This document shows positions 26,989-37,170 of a stretch of 64,000 bases of DNA, piece by piece (positions within the stretch are counted from its first letter, which is position 1; every line of letters begins with the position of its first letter). Source of the stretch: UBA1672 sp050633325 (GTDB lineage Bacteria > Pseudomonadota > Alphaproteobacteria > Micavibrionales > Micavibrionaceae); NCBI GenBank assembly GCA_050633325.1, contig JBOEGH010000005.1, forward strand, positions 62,001 through 126,000. The letters run 5' to 3'. The position numbers and the translations under genes are program-made. Below the pieces are notes generated by a model. That model saw nothing but the letters and a program-made list of their open reading frames with translations. It made no database searches and was not told where the DNA came from.

Positions 26989-27555
26989 ATGGCACAAAGT
27001 GAAAAACAAATTGCTCTATTAAAGAACAAACTACAAATGCCACTAATTGTAAGAGATTTACTGGTTACTGATCAAAACCCCAGCGCAAGTACGCATTATG
27101 CATTACATGAAATGATGGGTAATTTTCAGCCCGAAGATGCCATGCTATGTGCGGCTTTCGTTATGGAAGAAATCTCAAAATTAGAAGATGTCATATCAAG
27201 CGACCTGAGCTTTTTACATATGGAATGCACAAGAATAATAGAGCGTTACAGCACGCGTAATGATCTTGCCGATAACGATCCGGAACTATGGTCTAACACA
27301 CAAAGCGATATGATGCCTAAACTATTAGAAGATATAGATGACTTCTTAGAATTAACATCAATGTGCCAGCTTTCTTTTGACATAACAAACCAAAAAGTTG
27401 CAACAATATTAAATATTGTAACTACACAATTACAATCACATTTAATGATCGTTGACGAAGTAATATCCCTGCAAGAAACACACAAAGAAAATGTTCAACA
27501 CATACCCTCCGTTACAGGATATATGGCTGATAACGTTATAATGTTTCCTGGATAA
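26989..27555 (+). CDS. Orphan helical protein, 188 aa
   Basis: Not recognised. AGGAGG ten bases before the ATG is one of the best ribosome-binding sites in the window. The sequence is mostly alpha-helical and acidic, without signal or membrane segment. It contains NPSASTHYALHEMMGNFQPEDA, a central ISKLEDVISSDLSFL and a long helix to about residue 160. It ends in GYMADNVIMFPG. The last eight residues, with alternating hydrophobics, look like a short peptide motif. It converges with the HIT gene three bases away. Confidence 0.65.
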   Translation: MAQSEKQIALLKNKLQMPLIVRDLLVTDQNPSASTHYALHEMMGNFQPEDAMLCAAFVMEEISKLEDVISSDLSFLHMECTRIIERYSTRNDLADNDPELWSNTQSDMMPKLLEDIDDFLELTSMCQLSFDITNQKVATILNIVTTQLQSHLMIVDEVISLQETHKENVQHIPSVTGYMADNVIMFPG

Positions 27556-27558
27556 TTA

Positions 27559-27921
27559 TTACTTAGACACCATAGGGCCAATTTTTTCACCGCCCAAGAT
27601 ATGCATATGGAAATGCGGGACCTCTTGTCCACCATGCTCACCCGTATTAGCGATACAGCGAAACCCAGACTTTGCCAGACCATTTTCTTCTGTTATTTGT
27701 GAAATTGCGCGATAGAACGCTGTAACCTCATCCGAAGAAGCATTAGCACCAAAGTCATCTATAGAAACATATTTGCCCTTTGGTATCACAAGGATATGAA
27801 CAGCCGCCTGAGCTGTAATATCATTAAAAGCCAAGACGTTAGCATCCTCATAAACCTTATCACACGGAATATCTCCGTTTAGGATTCTCGCAAAAATATT
27901 TTTATCATCATAAATATGCAT
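27559..27921 (-). CDS. HIT (histidine triad) family protein, HinT-like
   Basis: About 120 residues from ATG 27921. AAGGGG sits seven bases before this ATG, whereas the ATG at 27942 lacks a site. DKNIFARILNGDIPCDKVYED, AAVHILVIPKG and the triad VPHFHMHILGG are all present. HinT-type proteins hydrolyse aminoacyl-AMP and other purine phosphoramidates in the cytoplasm. It is divergent from panD. Confidence 0.9.
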   Translation of the reverse strand: MHIYDDKNIFARILNGDIPCDKVYEDANVLAFNDITAQAAVHILVIPKGKYVSIDDFGANASSDEVTAFYRAISQITEENGLAKSGFRCIANTGEHGGQEVPHFHMHILGGEKIGPMVSK

Positions 27922-28000
27922 TAAAAGCCCCTTTTCTTTCATAACATAGTGCTATAAACACATGAGAGATTACACATGTATATTCATAGGAAGTAAAGTT

Positions 28001-28360
28001 ATGTTTTTGACAATGTTAAAAGCGAAATTGCATCGCGCAACTGTGACACAGGCAGACTTAGATTACGAAGGGTCAATAACCATTGATCAGGACTTGATGG
28101 ATGAAGCTGGCTTTTTAATTAATGAGCAAGTTGACGTTTTAGACATTACAAATGGCGCACGCCTAACTACATATGTAATTGCAGGTGAGCGCGGATCAGG
28201 TGTTATAGGGATCAATGGCGCGGCGGCACATTTAATTAACAAAGGAGATTTAGTGATTATATGCGCTTACGCCCAAATGGATGAACAAGCAGCAAAAACA
28301 CATACCGCCAATGTATTGCTTCTGGGTGATGACAATAAAATTAAAAGACAAAGCGTTTAA
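28001..28360 (+). CDS. panD: Aspartate 1-decarboxylase
   Basis: 119 residues starting at ATG 28001, preceded by AGGAAG. An in-frame ATG at 27962 would add 13 unconserved residues. The self-cleavage site YEGSI is present with Gly24-Ser25, the same numbering as E. coli, so the pyruvoyl enzyme can form. KLHRATVTQADL, NGARLTTYVI and GINGAAAHL are typical. It makes beta-alanine for pantothenate and CoA. No panB or panC is adjacent. Confidence 0.95.
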   Translation: MFLTMLKAKLHRATVTQADLDYEGSITIDQDLMDEAGFLINEQVDVLDITNGARLTTYVIAGERGSGVIGINGAAAHLINKGDLVIICAYAQMDEQAAKTHTANVLLLGDDNKIKRQSV

Positions 28361-28553
28361 AAGAACACCCTAGAATACTACAAAAACTATGCATGATTTT
28401 ATAATGCCAGATCATGATATAATCCTCATCTCCAAGAGTGTCTGACAGGATAAGTAATTTGGAGTAATGTTATGTATGCGCATCTGTTATAAACACCTTA
28501 GTAATAGATATTATTAACATGAACACTCTCGCTTACTAATGTGACACAAAACA

Positions 28554-30086
28554 ATGAATGATAACGTTCAATCTAAACCATCACAGATATATCAAAAATT
28601 CACAATCTGGTTTTTTGACAAACAAGACGGTTCTTCATTAGCTGTTTTCCGTATTCTTATCGGACTATTATTAATGAGTGATGTCCTTAATAAATTTAAG
28701 AATAAATACACTGTACAGGACTTTAAACCAACATATTACGGATTTGATTGGGTCTACGCCAATCAAAATATTATTGATATATTTATTGCCCTTCTGCCCT
28801 ATACAATATTTTTTATTATAGTAGGGTTATTTTATCGTCTGGCGATGCCTCTAACCGCATTGATGATTGGTTATCTTTTTTTGGCTTTCCCTGAGCATTA
28901 CCTAAACCATTATTACCTTCTTCTACTTTATCTCATTATAATGAGTTTCATTCCTGCAAATGCCACATGGTCGCTAGATTCTTTATTGAGAGATAAAAAA
29001 TCGTTATTACCTTCGCGTAACGTTCCAAGATGGTGTTATCTAATCTTAAAATTACAAACAGAGATAATGCTGATATTTGCTGGCCTGGTTAAAATTAATC
29101 CTGATTGGCTTAACTTAATACCTTTAATAGGCTGGATTAAGATCGGCCTTCACGACGCACCCTTAATAGGTTGGTTATTCTTATTTGACACAACCATCGC
29201 CATAGGCGCTTACAGTATTATTATACTTCATGTGCTAGGCGCACCTTTGTTATTTTGGAAAAGAACACGTATTTGGATTTTTTCAATATATGTTTGTTTT
29301 CATTTAACGAATAGCTTTCTTTTTCATATAGGTATTTTTCCCTTTTTAACAATTGTTGCCACCATGATTTTCTTTAATCCTGATTGGCCAAGAAAATTTA
29401 CAAACAAACTAAAACTCAGTGTTTCAGTGAACAGATCACAGATTTTAAAAACAAAGAATCGTACATTATTGCCGCAAAAAGTGACAATTTTTCTTTTTTC
29501 TTCATGGATATTAATACAAATATTAGTGCCGTTTTCCGCTCTTTTTTATAGTAACATTGAAAAAGAATGGAATGGTCATAGAGATCAGTTCACATGGCGA
29601 ATGATGCTCAATGAGAGAAGCATAAAGACTGTTGTATTTGCCGCACACTTTCCTGAAAATAATAGTATTGAATTTATTTCTTTAAAAAAACACCTAAGTC
29701 CCATGCAATGTTACCGTATTGCATGGAGCGATATTACAGTACAGTTTGCCAAGCATTTAAAAGAAATCTACGATAAAAAATACAATACCGACACTGTTAG
29801 AATACATGCCTATATCGTTTTAAGAGTGAACTTGCGTGAGACAGAACTTTGGACAGACCCCACATTAGATATATCAGAATATAAGCCTGTTTTTGGCGTC
29901 CATGAATGGATAAACCCTTTAACCAAACCACTTAGAACATGGGATGAATATTTGAATGATCGTAAATATACAGCCCCCACCTATGGTGAAGTTCTGGCAG
30001 CCATGAATATTCCTTATATTGAAACAGTTACATTTGAACGAGATGGTTTGTTTATCGATACAACCGTGCCAAAGCCTTTTTGCTAA
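28554..30086 (+). CDS. HTTM-domain membrane protein, vitamin K-dependent gamma-carboxylase-like
   Basis: 510 residues. Several transmembrane segments fill about 30-330, including LALMIGYLFLAF-type spans and LILKLQTEIMLIFAGLVKINPDWL, which matches the Q..I.Y.YAGL.K...DWL motif of HTTM/VKGC proteins. A soluble C-terminal domain (about 335-510) contains WRMMLNERS, IAWSDITVQFAKHL, VNLRETELW and ends PKPFC. Bacterial members are distant relatives of the vertebrate gamma-glutamyl carboxylase and their reaction is unknown. The first 30 residues are cytosolic. No strong ribosome-binding site precedes it. Confidence 0.8.
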   Translation: MNDNVQSKPSQIYQKFTIWFFDKQDGSSLAVFRILIGLLLMSDVLNKFKNKYTVQDFKPTYYGFDWVYANQNIIDIFIALLPYTIFFIIVGLFYRLAMPLTALMIGYLFLAFPEHYLNHYYLLLLYLIIMSFIPANATWSLDSLLRDKKSLLPSRNVPRWCYLILKLQTEIMLIFAGLVKINPDWLNLIPLIGWIKIGLHDAPLIGWLFLFDTTIAIGAYSIIILHVLGAPLLFWKRTRIWIFSIYVCFHLTNSFLFHIGIFPFLTIVATMIFFNPDWPRKFTNKLKLSVSVNRSQILKTKNRTLLPQKVTIFLFSSWILIQILVPFSALFYSNIEKEWNGHRDQFTWRMMLNERSIKTVVFAAHFPENNSIEFISLKKHLSPMQCYRIAWSDITVQFAKHLKEIYDKKYNTDTVRIHAYIVLRVNLRETELWTDPTLDISEYKPVFGVHEWINPLTKPLRTWDEYLNDRKYTAPTYGEVLAAMNIPYIETVTFERDGLFIDTTVPKPFC

Positions 30087-30250
30087 TAAGTTAGATAAAT
30101 TTAAAAAGAACGCAGTGATTATGTAACATTGTAACCATGATCGAAGAGAACACGAATTATGCATATGTAAGGCAAGTAAAATTGCTTGACGAATCGCTAG
30201 GGGTATTCATAGTGAAACCTATAGCGTATTAATTGAAAGGAATATATGAA

Positions 30251-30571
30251 ATGTCTTTAAAATCAGTAGATGACAGTAACTTTGAATCAGAAGTTATCAA
30301 TGCGGATGAGCCAGTACTGGTAGACTTTTGGGCAGAATGGTGTGGTCCTTGTAAAACGCTTCTCCCTATTGTGGAAGAAATCGCAGGCGAAATGGCCGGC
30401 AAATTAAAAGTTGTAAAAGTAAACATTGAAGAAGCACCGGAAACACCAACCAAATATGGTCTTCGTGGTGTTCCTACACTTATGCTGTTCAAAGGCGGTA
30501 AAGTTGTAGACACAAGCGTTGGTGGCCTACCTAAATCCCAGCTTAACGATTGGTTAGCCGATAAAGTATAG
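30251..30571 (+). CDS. trxA: Thioredoxin 1
   Basis: 106 residues from ATG 30251, with AAAGGA nine bases upstream. A TTG at 30233 is in frame but lies before that site. Active site WCGPC sits in VDFWAEWCGPCKTLLP; the cis-proline is in RGVPTLMLF. It reduces cytosolic disulfides. It is placed beside addAB, as in many alphaproteobacteria, though here on the opposite strand (convergent), with a terminator after it. Confidence 0.96.
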   Translation: MSLKSVDDSNFESEVINADEPVLVDFWAEWCGPCKTLLPIVEEIAGEMAGKLKVVKVNIEEAPETPTKYGLRGVPTLMLFKGGKVVDTSVGGLPKSQLNDWLADKV

Positions 30572-30600
30572 GGATAACTCCAACAATTAAGTAAACAATA

Positions 30601-30625
30601 GCCTCGAAATTTTTCGGGGCTTTTT
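30601..30625 (+). terminator. Rho-independent terminator of trxA
   Basis: GCCTCGAA (30601-30608) pairs with TTCGGGGC (30613-30620), with one G-T wobble, followed by five T. It lies 29 bases after the trxA stop and just before the 3' end of addA. Confidence 0.88.
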
Positions 30626-30636
30626 ATTACCTCAAT

Positions 30637-33600
30637 CTACATAATGGTTAAGAACGGACCGTCAGTCCATAAAAGTGCACAATGGATTTTGTGATTCGGA
30701 TATATTTCTTTAATCGAGTCTCTATATGCCTCCACCTGCTTCCTATATATAGACGGAACATCCTTTGGATCACGTGGCGGTGGACGATTAGTCTTATAAT
30801 CAACAATCCAGACTTCTTCAGAACCAACAACTAGCCTGTCTATTTGACCGCTTACAATACGATTATCTGACATCAATCCTGTAACTGAAACTTCCGCCAT
30901 AGATTCAGGGCTAAAAAACGGTGCATATTCGGTATTTGTTAGAATGTCCATAACCTCTTTAACGACACTAGACCTTACTGCATCAGATAAATCTTGTGCA
31001 TTTTTATTAATGAACGTTAACGCAACATTTTCACGTTCACCTTCATTAAAATCAGGTAAGAATTGCAACAATTTATGCGTAAGGTTACCACGGCGAAATC
31101 TTTGTTCACTTGACGCAACAAGAGGTGATATCGCCACCTCACTGTCTTCTAAGGACGGACGAGAGGGGATAAGGGGACGCGGTGGAAATGGTTCTTGAGG
31201 TGCTTCGGACAATGCCCACTCAGGCAACTTGGCATCCCTCTTTGTTACTATGCTAACTTCCTTTTCTTTGTCGGGTGCAGATGTCTGACTATTTTCTATA
31301 CGTATATGACCGTCACCCAAGACTTGGCAGTTATCGTCTTGCTTCATCGCATCACGCACCTTGAAATACCATGAACTGTCTAATGCCGGCTTACTTCCTT
31401 GGTAACCTGCAACATACAGCCTGTCTGCCGCACGCGTCATCGCAACATATAAAAGACGATAATATTCTTGATCCTCCAAGTCATTGCATTGTTGATATAC
31501 AGACTTATAGGCCTGCGGATCATCATCTTGCCGTGCAGAAAACACCGGAACAGATAAACCTGTTTTATTCGGCCATAGCATGCGCGCGCTCTTTCTGGAC
31601 ACACTTGTTTTAACAGTATCAGGCATAATCACTATTGGTGCTTGTAATCCTTTTGATCCGTGGACAGTCATAATACGCACCTGTGAAGCACCCTCTTTCA
31701 TTTCACGCTTTATGTCAGTACTGCTTCTTTCCTGATGATCTATAAAAATTTGCAAATGATCTATATTATCTCTTCCAAAGTCTAATGCTGCCGTTAAAAA
31801 TTCATCTATAGGATCAAGAGCATCATCACCAAGACGACCTTTGATTGCCCGCAGACCAGAATAAGAATCGGCAGGACATGCCATATTAAGAACATGACTA
31901 AAAAACTCATAAGAACCTAAATAACGTGCACGCCCTATCAAGCGTGATAAATAATCCCATGCAGCATTACGTTTTTCATCTGATACACATTCAATATTAT
32001 CCGTGTGGTCTTTTATTGCTGCGATTTTATCAGAATCAAAATTGCATATTTCCTGCCATAACGACCCCTTACGATTGTAAGAAATAGAAAATAGTTCCTC
32101 CTCGCTCCATCCTAAGAATGGAGACTTAAGCACGCATGCCAATGTTAAATCATCATCAGGTAGCAAACAAAACTGCGCCAATGCAATCAAGTCCTGAACG
32201 GCCAGCTGTTGACCCAAAACCATACGATCAACGCCACTTACAGGAACGCTCCTTTCCTTAAGTTCACGAACCAATTGATCCACGAACGAAGAACGAGATC
32301 TGACCAGTATCATGATGTCACCCGCTTCTATAGGCCTATTCGCACTTTCTAATATTTCTTTGCGATCCAACCAGTTTCGAATATTTTGCGCCGTATATGC
32401 AGCCAACTGCGCCGATCCGCTTTTTGGGTTCATGACACTTACGGGCAAATCCCAATATGGCTTTTTATCTGATTTTATGTCTTCAATCAAAGGCCACATT
32501 TCAACCAATCCAGCCTGCCCATCACGGAAAGATTTGTGATTAATTGCACCGCCACCAACCGCGATATTTAAATCGCTATCACGAAATACATTATCAACAA
32601 CACGCAAAACAGATTCTGTTGATCTAAACGAAATATCAAGCGCAACATTTTTGTTAACATTACCTGATTCATTTATTCTTCGATCAAACACACCTTGCAT
32701 ATGTTTAAACTCTTCCGGGGCAGCGCGCTGAAAGCTATAGATAGATTGCTTAACATCACCCACGGTAAACACGGTGCGCAATACGTCATCGCGTGCACTC
32801 AAGCCACTAAAAAACTCATCACAAAGTGCTTCTATAATACGCCATTGCTCAGGGTTTGTGTCCTGTGCTTCATCGACAAGAATATGATCCAACCCTTGGT
32901 CCAACTTATACATGATCCACGGCGTTATATTACCAAAGTCCGTTTCACTCAAACGTGAAAAGCTCTCGGTCTTACCGTTTAATAACTCCATAGTTCTGAT
33001 AATCAAATCATCAAAATCCAACATACCTTGCGCACGCTTGACCCTAGTATATTCTTGCAATACCTCATCCCCGATCAACAGTAAATCGCGGGTCATACGC
33101 GCAGATTTGGCACGCTTGATGGTTTCCTCACCTTCAATTATTCTTTCAGCCTCTACATAAAGAGCTTCCGCACATTGAGGGAATAACTTAACAGCCCCTT
33201 TTGTCGGAAAAGCTTGGCTTCTTGGCTCACCATTAGTTTTTAAAAATATGTCTTTATATTGCGGAAATGAAATAACACGCTCGGAAAACGTCAAGTCCAA
33301 CCATCTAAGTATTTCCTGTCCATAGATAGGTGCTTTTTTACCTTTGTCTTGTCGCAATGCGTCTGCTGCCAGACGTAAAGAAGCTTCATCATACCTACCC
33401 TCACCACACAAGGATTCAATCACTCCTGTCTCTGTGATATTATGATCAATGTTATAATGTTCACATATTGCGGCATATAGTCCGTCCGCATTATGATAAC
33501 GCTCAAATATTAAAGACAGTTGGTGACGCTCCTGACACACGCCGCGGACAAGGCTAGTAAACCCGACTTCATCAATATCACCGGCCAAATTATTCAATGC

Positions 33601-34173
33601 ATTGCCAAGAGGTGAACCTGCATATGAGTCACTTTGCAGGCGCTTTAATACGCTTGACTGTGCTTGAGACATCATTTCGTTCGCCAAACCGTCATCCAAC
33701 AAATCAAAATTTGGTGGCAAATCGGCCTCAAGCGGGAAACGTCCCAAAATAGACTGGCAGAATGAATGAATTGTCATTATCTGCAATCCACCAGGGCAGT
33801 CAATAACATCTGCGAACAACCTTTGCGCGGTTTCCAATTGTTCCTCATTTGGACAATGCCCCAATAGATCCTCTAAAACAGATATAAGCTGGCTAACCTC
33901 CATAACCGCCCATCGGCTAAGCACTTTGTTAATTCGAATGGCCATTTCATTCGCAGCAGCCTTGGTAAAGGTCAAACACAAGATACGATTAACCTTTGTG
34001 GCTTCACGACCGTCACTACGTGGTAACAACAGGCGCAAAACACGATCTGTCAGCACCTTTGTCTTACCAGTACCTGCCGACGCACCCACCCATATAGATT
34101 CTTGCGGATTAGATGCCTGCCTTTGGCTTATATTTGGGTCAACATAATCCTGACTTGTCTTTGCGATCTCCAT
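30637..34173 (-). CDS. addA: Double-strand break repair helicase AddA
   Basis: 1178 residues, standard for the alphaproteobacterial form. UvrD-like helicase motifs: Walker A VGASAGTGKTKVLTDR, HILVDEAQDTNPEQW, VGDVKQSIYSFQ, and MTVHGSKGLQAPIVIMPD followed by LLYVAMTRAADRLYV. The C-terminal RecB-type nuclease has DRLVVGSEEVWIVDYKTNRPPP with the catalytic Asp and DYK. With AddB it resects double-strand ends to load RecA. Its ATG follows directly on the addB stop (TAAATG), so the two are coupled. Confidence 0.94.
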   Translation of the reverse strand: MEIAKTSQDYVDPNISQRQASNPQESIWVGASAGTGKTKVLTDRVLRLLLPRSDGREATKVNRILCLTFTKAAANEMAIRINKVLSRWAVMEVSQLISVLEDLLGHCPNEEQLETAQRLFADVIDCPGGLQIMTIHSFCQSILGRFPLEADLPPNFDLLDDGLANEMMSQAQSSVLKRLQSDSYAGSPLGNALNNLAGDIDEVGFTSLVRGVCQERHQLSLIFERYHNADGLYAAICEHYNIDHNITETGVIESLCGEGRYDEASLRLAADALRQDKGKKAPIYGQEILRWLDLTFSERVISFPQYKDIFLKTNGEPRSQAFPTKGAVKLFPQCAEALYVEAERIIEGEETIKRAKSARMTRDLLLIGDEVLQEYTRVKRAQGMLDFDDLIIRTMELLNGKTESFSRLSETDFGNITPWIMYKLDQGLDHILVDEAQDTNPEQWRIIEALCDEFFSGLSARDDVLRTVFTVGDVKQSIYSFQRAAPEEFKHMQGVFDRRINESGNVNKNVALDISFRSTESVLRVVDNVFRDSDLNIAVGGGAINHKSFRDGQAGLVEMWPLIEDIKSDKKPYWDLPVSVMNPKSGSAQLAAYTAQNIRNWLDRKEILESANRPIEAGDIMILVRSRSSFVDQLVRELKERSVPVSGVDRMVLGQQLAVQDLIALAQFCLLPDDDLTLACVLKSPFLGWSEEELFSISYNRKGSLWQEICNFDSDKIAAIKDHTDNIECVSDEKRNAAWDYLSRLIGRARYLGSYEFFSHVLNMACPADSYSGLRAIKGRLGDDALDPIDEFLTAALDFGRDNIDHLQIFIDHQERSSTDIKREMKEGASQVRIMTVHGSKGLQAPIVIMPDTVKTSVSRKSARMLWPNKTGLSVPVFSARQDDDPQAYKSVYQQCNDLEDQEYYRLLYVAMTRAADRLYVAGYQGSKPALDSSWYFKVRDAMKQDDNCQVLGDGHIRIENSQTSAPDKEKEVSIVTKRDAKLPEWALSEAPQEPFPPRPLIPSRPSLEDSEVAISPLVASSEQRFRRGNLTHKLLQFLPDFNEGERENVALTFINKNAQDLSDAVRSSVVKEVMDILTNTEYAPFFSPESMAEVSVTGLMSDNRIVSGQIDRLVVGSEEVWIVDYKTNRPPPRDPKDVPSIYRKQVEAYRDSIKEIYPNHKIHCALLWTDGPFLTIM

Positions 34174-37170
34174 TTATACCGTACCCTCTTCACCATCAAG
34201 TGCCACCCATTCCTTAAGGCGTGAAACGTGCTCATAATCATTAAAACGCGGCGCATTATTAGTGTTGGGAACAGCATAAAATGGTGTCTCAAGGTCTCTA
34301 AACGCGCTAACCAAGTTTTTCAAACCCTCTAACACCGTTTCGATGGTTTCATCAATATCACCTGAAATAGATTGAACTTCACCCGCCTTCGTTCCACCGG
34401 TTAACTTCCAATATCCCAGATAGGTTGTATCACCCCTTGATACAGATTTACGCAATTCTTCCTGTTTGTCATGCTTAAATCCCTTACCTGCAAAACCACC
34501 ATTAGACAGGATAAGCGCTTCTAATGGTAATTGTGGTAAAGAACCGTCTTTCAAGGCTCTCTTAGAAAAGCTGCCACCGGTTTTATAGTCAATAAGCGCA
34601 TACCCACCATGCATTCTATCAATCCTGTCCGCAGTGCCATATAAGTTGAAATTTTGCCCGTCAATATCAATATCGATATTGCCTTTGATCTCACTCTCAA
34701 GAAATTTAGCTTCTTCACGCCACCCTTTTTCATGCGCAACAAACCATGCAGCAATTTTCAAAAATCTAGGCCACCAATAATGCATAGCATCAGGAGTTTC
34801 CGTAGATTTATTCAAAACATCACGCGCTAGCTCTATTAATTTATCTTCTGCATTATCCGGCATTTCGAGCGGGTAAGATGCGGTAAAACGTTCCAGAATT
34901 TCATGTAAAATCGTACCTCTTAACGCCGCATCATTATCCTGCACTAAGGGCTGAAGCTTACGCAAACGTAGAACATAATGCATATAAATTGCATATGGGT
35001 CTTTCATCCATACATCTACTTTAGTAACCGACACTCCATTAGGGCGTGTTGATACAGGTGGTCTTGGCTCAGGTCTGGTATAAGGTTTTGGATCATCATG
35101 ATCATCCATATCCCTTGCCCAACTAATATAAGGTGCATCGGATAATGAATTAATACTACAATCACAGCTTTGCAATAACGTGTCCAGTCTGTCCAACCAA
35201 CGTGCAGGAACAGTTGGGCTTCCCCCCACTTTTTCAGATCGTGTCAAAACAACATTATTCGCACAAAACCCTTGCACAAAATCATGCGCAGCAATCCCTA
35301 TCGACTGGTCGCTGCCAGGCAATCCAAATTCATTGCGCATTGGTCGGGACATCCATGGATCATGTCCTGAGTCAGGTGGCCATGTACCTTCATTCAACCC
35401 ACCCATTATAATAAGATCCGCATCGCTCAGCCGTGCCTCTAACTGACCAAGGATAAGCAAGCGGGGATGCACACCATAAGCAGACCTAACCGTAACAGAA
35501 CGCAATAAAGCCTCTATAATCTTGGTATATTCCAAAAAGGTAACATCCTCAACTATATCTGCTTGTCCCGATAATTCAGATAAAAACAATGCAGCGCTTT
35601 GTCCGAAATCTCCACGCCACAGCACTTCATCACCTGATTGATCATGTGTAGTGGCCAACCCCTCCATAACTTTTACATGTGCCTTTAGAATGTCTGAAAA
35701 GCTCTGCGCTTCACTTGCCCTAGCATAATACAAAATAGGTTTTATCGCAGCATAAAACGCATCAAAAAAAGATAACAGACCTTCGAACCCATCTTTTTGT
35801 GCAATTAAATCACGCAGCATATCATATGATTTTATCATATGCCCCTGTCGCAATAACTCTGTTTCCAACACAGTTAAACTAGCATTATACTTGTCGTCAT
35901 CTTGACCAAATCGACAATATGACATTTTAAGCAAAGACAACATTAACACCGCATCAAAACCTGATTGAGACACGCCCATAGACAAGGTAATAAATTTACC
36001 CAACCTGCTCTCAATCAAGTTATTACCTGCGGAATCATCAACTTCTATATTCCATCTACGGCATATTGAACTAACGCGGCGCGCAAGCGCCCTATCGGGA
36101 GTAACCAACGCAGTGATATTTGTTTTTTGCTGCAGAGATTCTCGCATCATAAGCGCAATAACAGATGCTTCTTGCTGTTGAGATTCACAGGAAAAATATT
36201 GCAGCCCGTCTAACATAGAAGCAACATCATGGTTTTTTGAAAACTCTTTCCAACGAACCGTCATATTCGCAGGCAACATCATCTCTGATGCAAGAGCATT
36301 GCGCCTAAGGTTATTAGTTTCTCCGCAATAATCAACATCTTGAATATCTGATTTTTGCGCACCAATACGCTCTAACAGTATTTTAAAACCATGTTGCGGA
36401 TGACTTTCCTCTATATGATTCCACGCCACATCATCCATGTCCGTATCAATGCCGGGCAAAAACACTTGCCCCGTAGGCATTTGTGAAATCACACCAAGCA
36501 ACCGACCAGCCGCAGGAATAGAACCGGTAGAACCCGCAGCAATAACCGGATAATCCGGCGGTGTTTCTTGCCAATGACTAACCAATGCCTGCAACAATAA
36601 ATTTCTGCGCTGTGCGACATCTATAACATCATTAGCCGCAAGAATTTTTGGCCAATTCTCACTTATAATTTTTAAAAAATTTAACGTTATCTGCCAGTGC
36701 GAAGCAAACTCATCAGGGACAATTTTATGTAACTCTGAAAATTCAAGCTCCTCCACCACTACCTGATCTATAAACTTTGCTAAAGCCCCCGCCAAAGCCA
36801 AAGCATGATCTGGACCTTGTACAAATCCAGGGACAGACCTGATAAGCTTGGCAAGTAATAACTGACGTTTTAACGGAGATATTGCATTAGGAACGTCTAA
36901 AAACCCTTGAGAATTGCCAAACATCATAAGTGATAGGTCCTCCTCGTCCACATCACCCAGCGGGGTTAACTGCGGCAATAATAAAGGTTTCCCCTCATTA
37001 ATAGAAAGAAATGTTTCACGTAATATCCTGCATGCGCGTCGCGTAGGCAAAAGAACTTTATATTGCGTTAGCCTCTCTGGCTGGTCTGCGGTAACCTGCA
37101 ATAAATGGCGTGCTAATATTTTAGAGAATGGTAGCCCTGACTTAATATTATATATTTTATGCTGCGCCAT
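34174..37170 (-). CDS. addB: Double-strand break repair protein AddB
   Basis: About 998 residues from ATG 37170 (AGGA five bases before). ATG 37176 is also possible. The N-terminal inactivated helicase part has LLPTRRACRILRETF and LITAL-type motifs (NITALVTPDRALARR), with IIMGGLNEGTWPP in the middle. The C-terminal nuclease domain contains GTILHEILERF, GTADRIDRM and YALIDYKTGG, the PD-(D/E)XK core. It overlaps the murU 3' end by about 14 to 20 bases. Confidence 0.93.
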   Translation of the reverse strand: MAQHKIYNIKSGLPFSKILARHLLQVTADQPERLTQYKVLLPTRRACRILRETFLSINEGKPLLLPQLTPLGDVDEEDLSLMMFGNSQGFLDVPNAISPLKRQLLLAKLIRSVPGFVQGPDHALALAGALAKFIDQVVVEELEFSELHKIVPDEFASHWQITLNFLKIISENWPKILAANDVIDVAQRRNLLLQALVSHWQETPPDYPVIAAGSTGSIPAAGRLLGVISQMPTGQVFLPGIDTDMDDVAWNHIEESHPQHGFKILLERIGAQKSDIQDVDYCGETNNLRRNALASEMMLPANMTVRWKEFSKNHDVASMLDGLQYFSCESQQQEASVIALMMRESLQQKTNITALVTPDRALARRVSSICRRWNIEVDDSAGNNLIESRLGKFITLSMGVSQSGFDAVLMLSLLKMSYCRFGQDDDKYNASLTVLETELLRQGHMIKSYDMLRDLIAQKDGFEGLLSFFDAFYAAIKPILYYARASEAQSFSDILKAHVKVMEGLATTHDQSGDEVLWRGDFGQSAALFLSELSGQADIVEDVTFLEYTKIIEALLRSVTVRSAYGVHPRLLILGQLEARLSDADLIIMGGLNEGTWPPDSGHDPWMSRPMRNEFGLPGSDQSIGIAAHDFVQGFCANNVVLTRSEKVGGSPTVPARWLDRLDTLLQSCDCSINSLSDAPYISWARDMDDHDDPKPYTRPEPRPPVSTRPNGVSVTKVDVWMKDPYAIYMHYVLRLRKLQPLVQDNDAALRGTILHEILERFTASYPLEMPDNAEDKLIELARDVLNKSTETPDAMHYWWPRFLKIAAWFVAHEKGWREEAKFLESEIKGNIDIDIDGQNFNLYGTADRIDRMHGGYALIDYKTGGSFSKRALKDGSLPQLPLEALILSNGGFAGKGFKHDKQEELRKSVSRGDTTYLGYWKLTGGTKAGEVQSISGDIDETIETVLEGLKNLVSAFRDLETPFYAVPNTNNAPRFNDYEHVSRLKEWVALDGEEGTV

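Noticed and set aside
28391..28447. Small frame (MHDFIMPDHDIILISKSV) after panD
   Set aside because: 18 residues without a ribosome-binding site or terminator; no support beyond being open.
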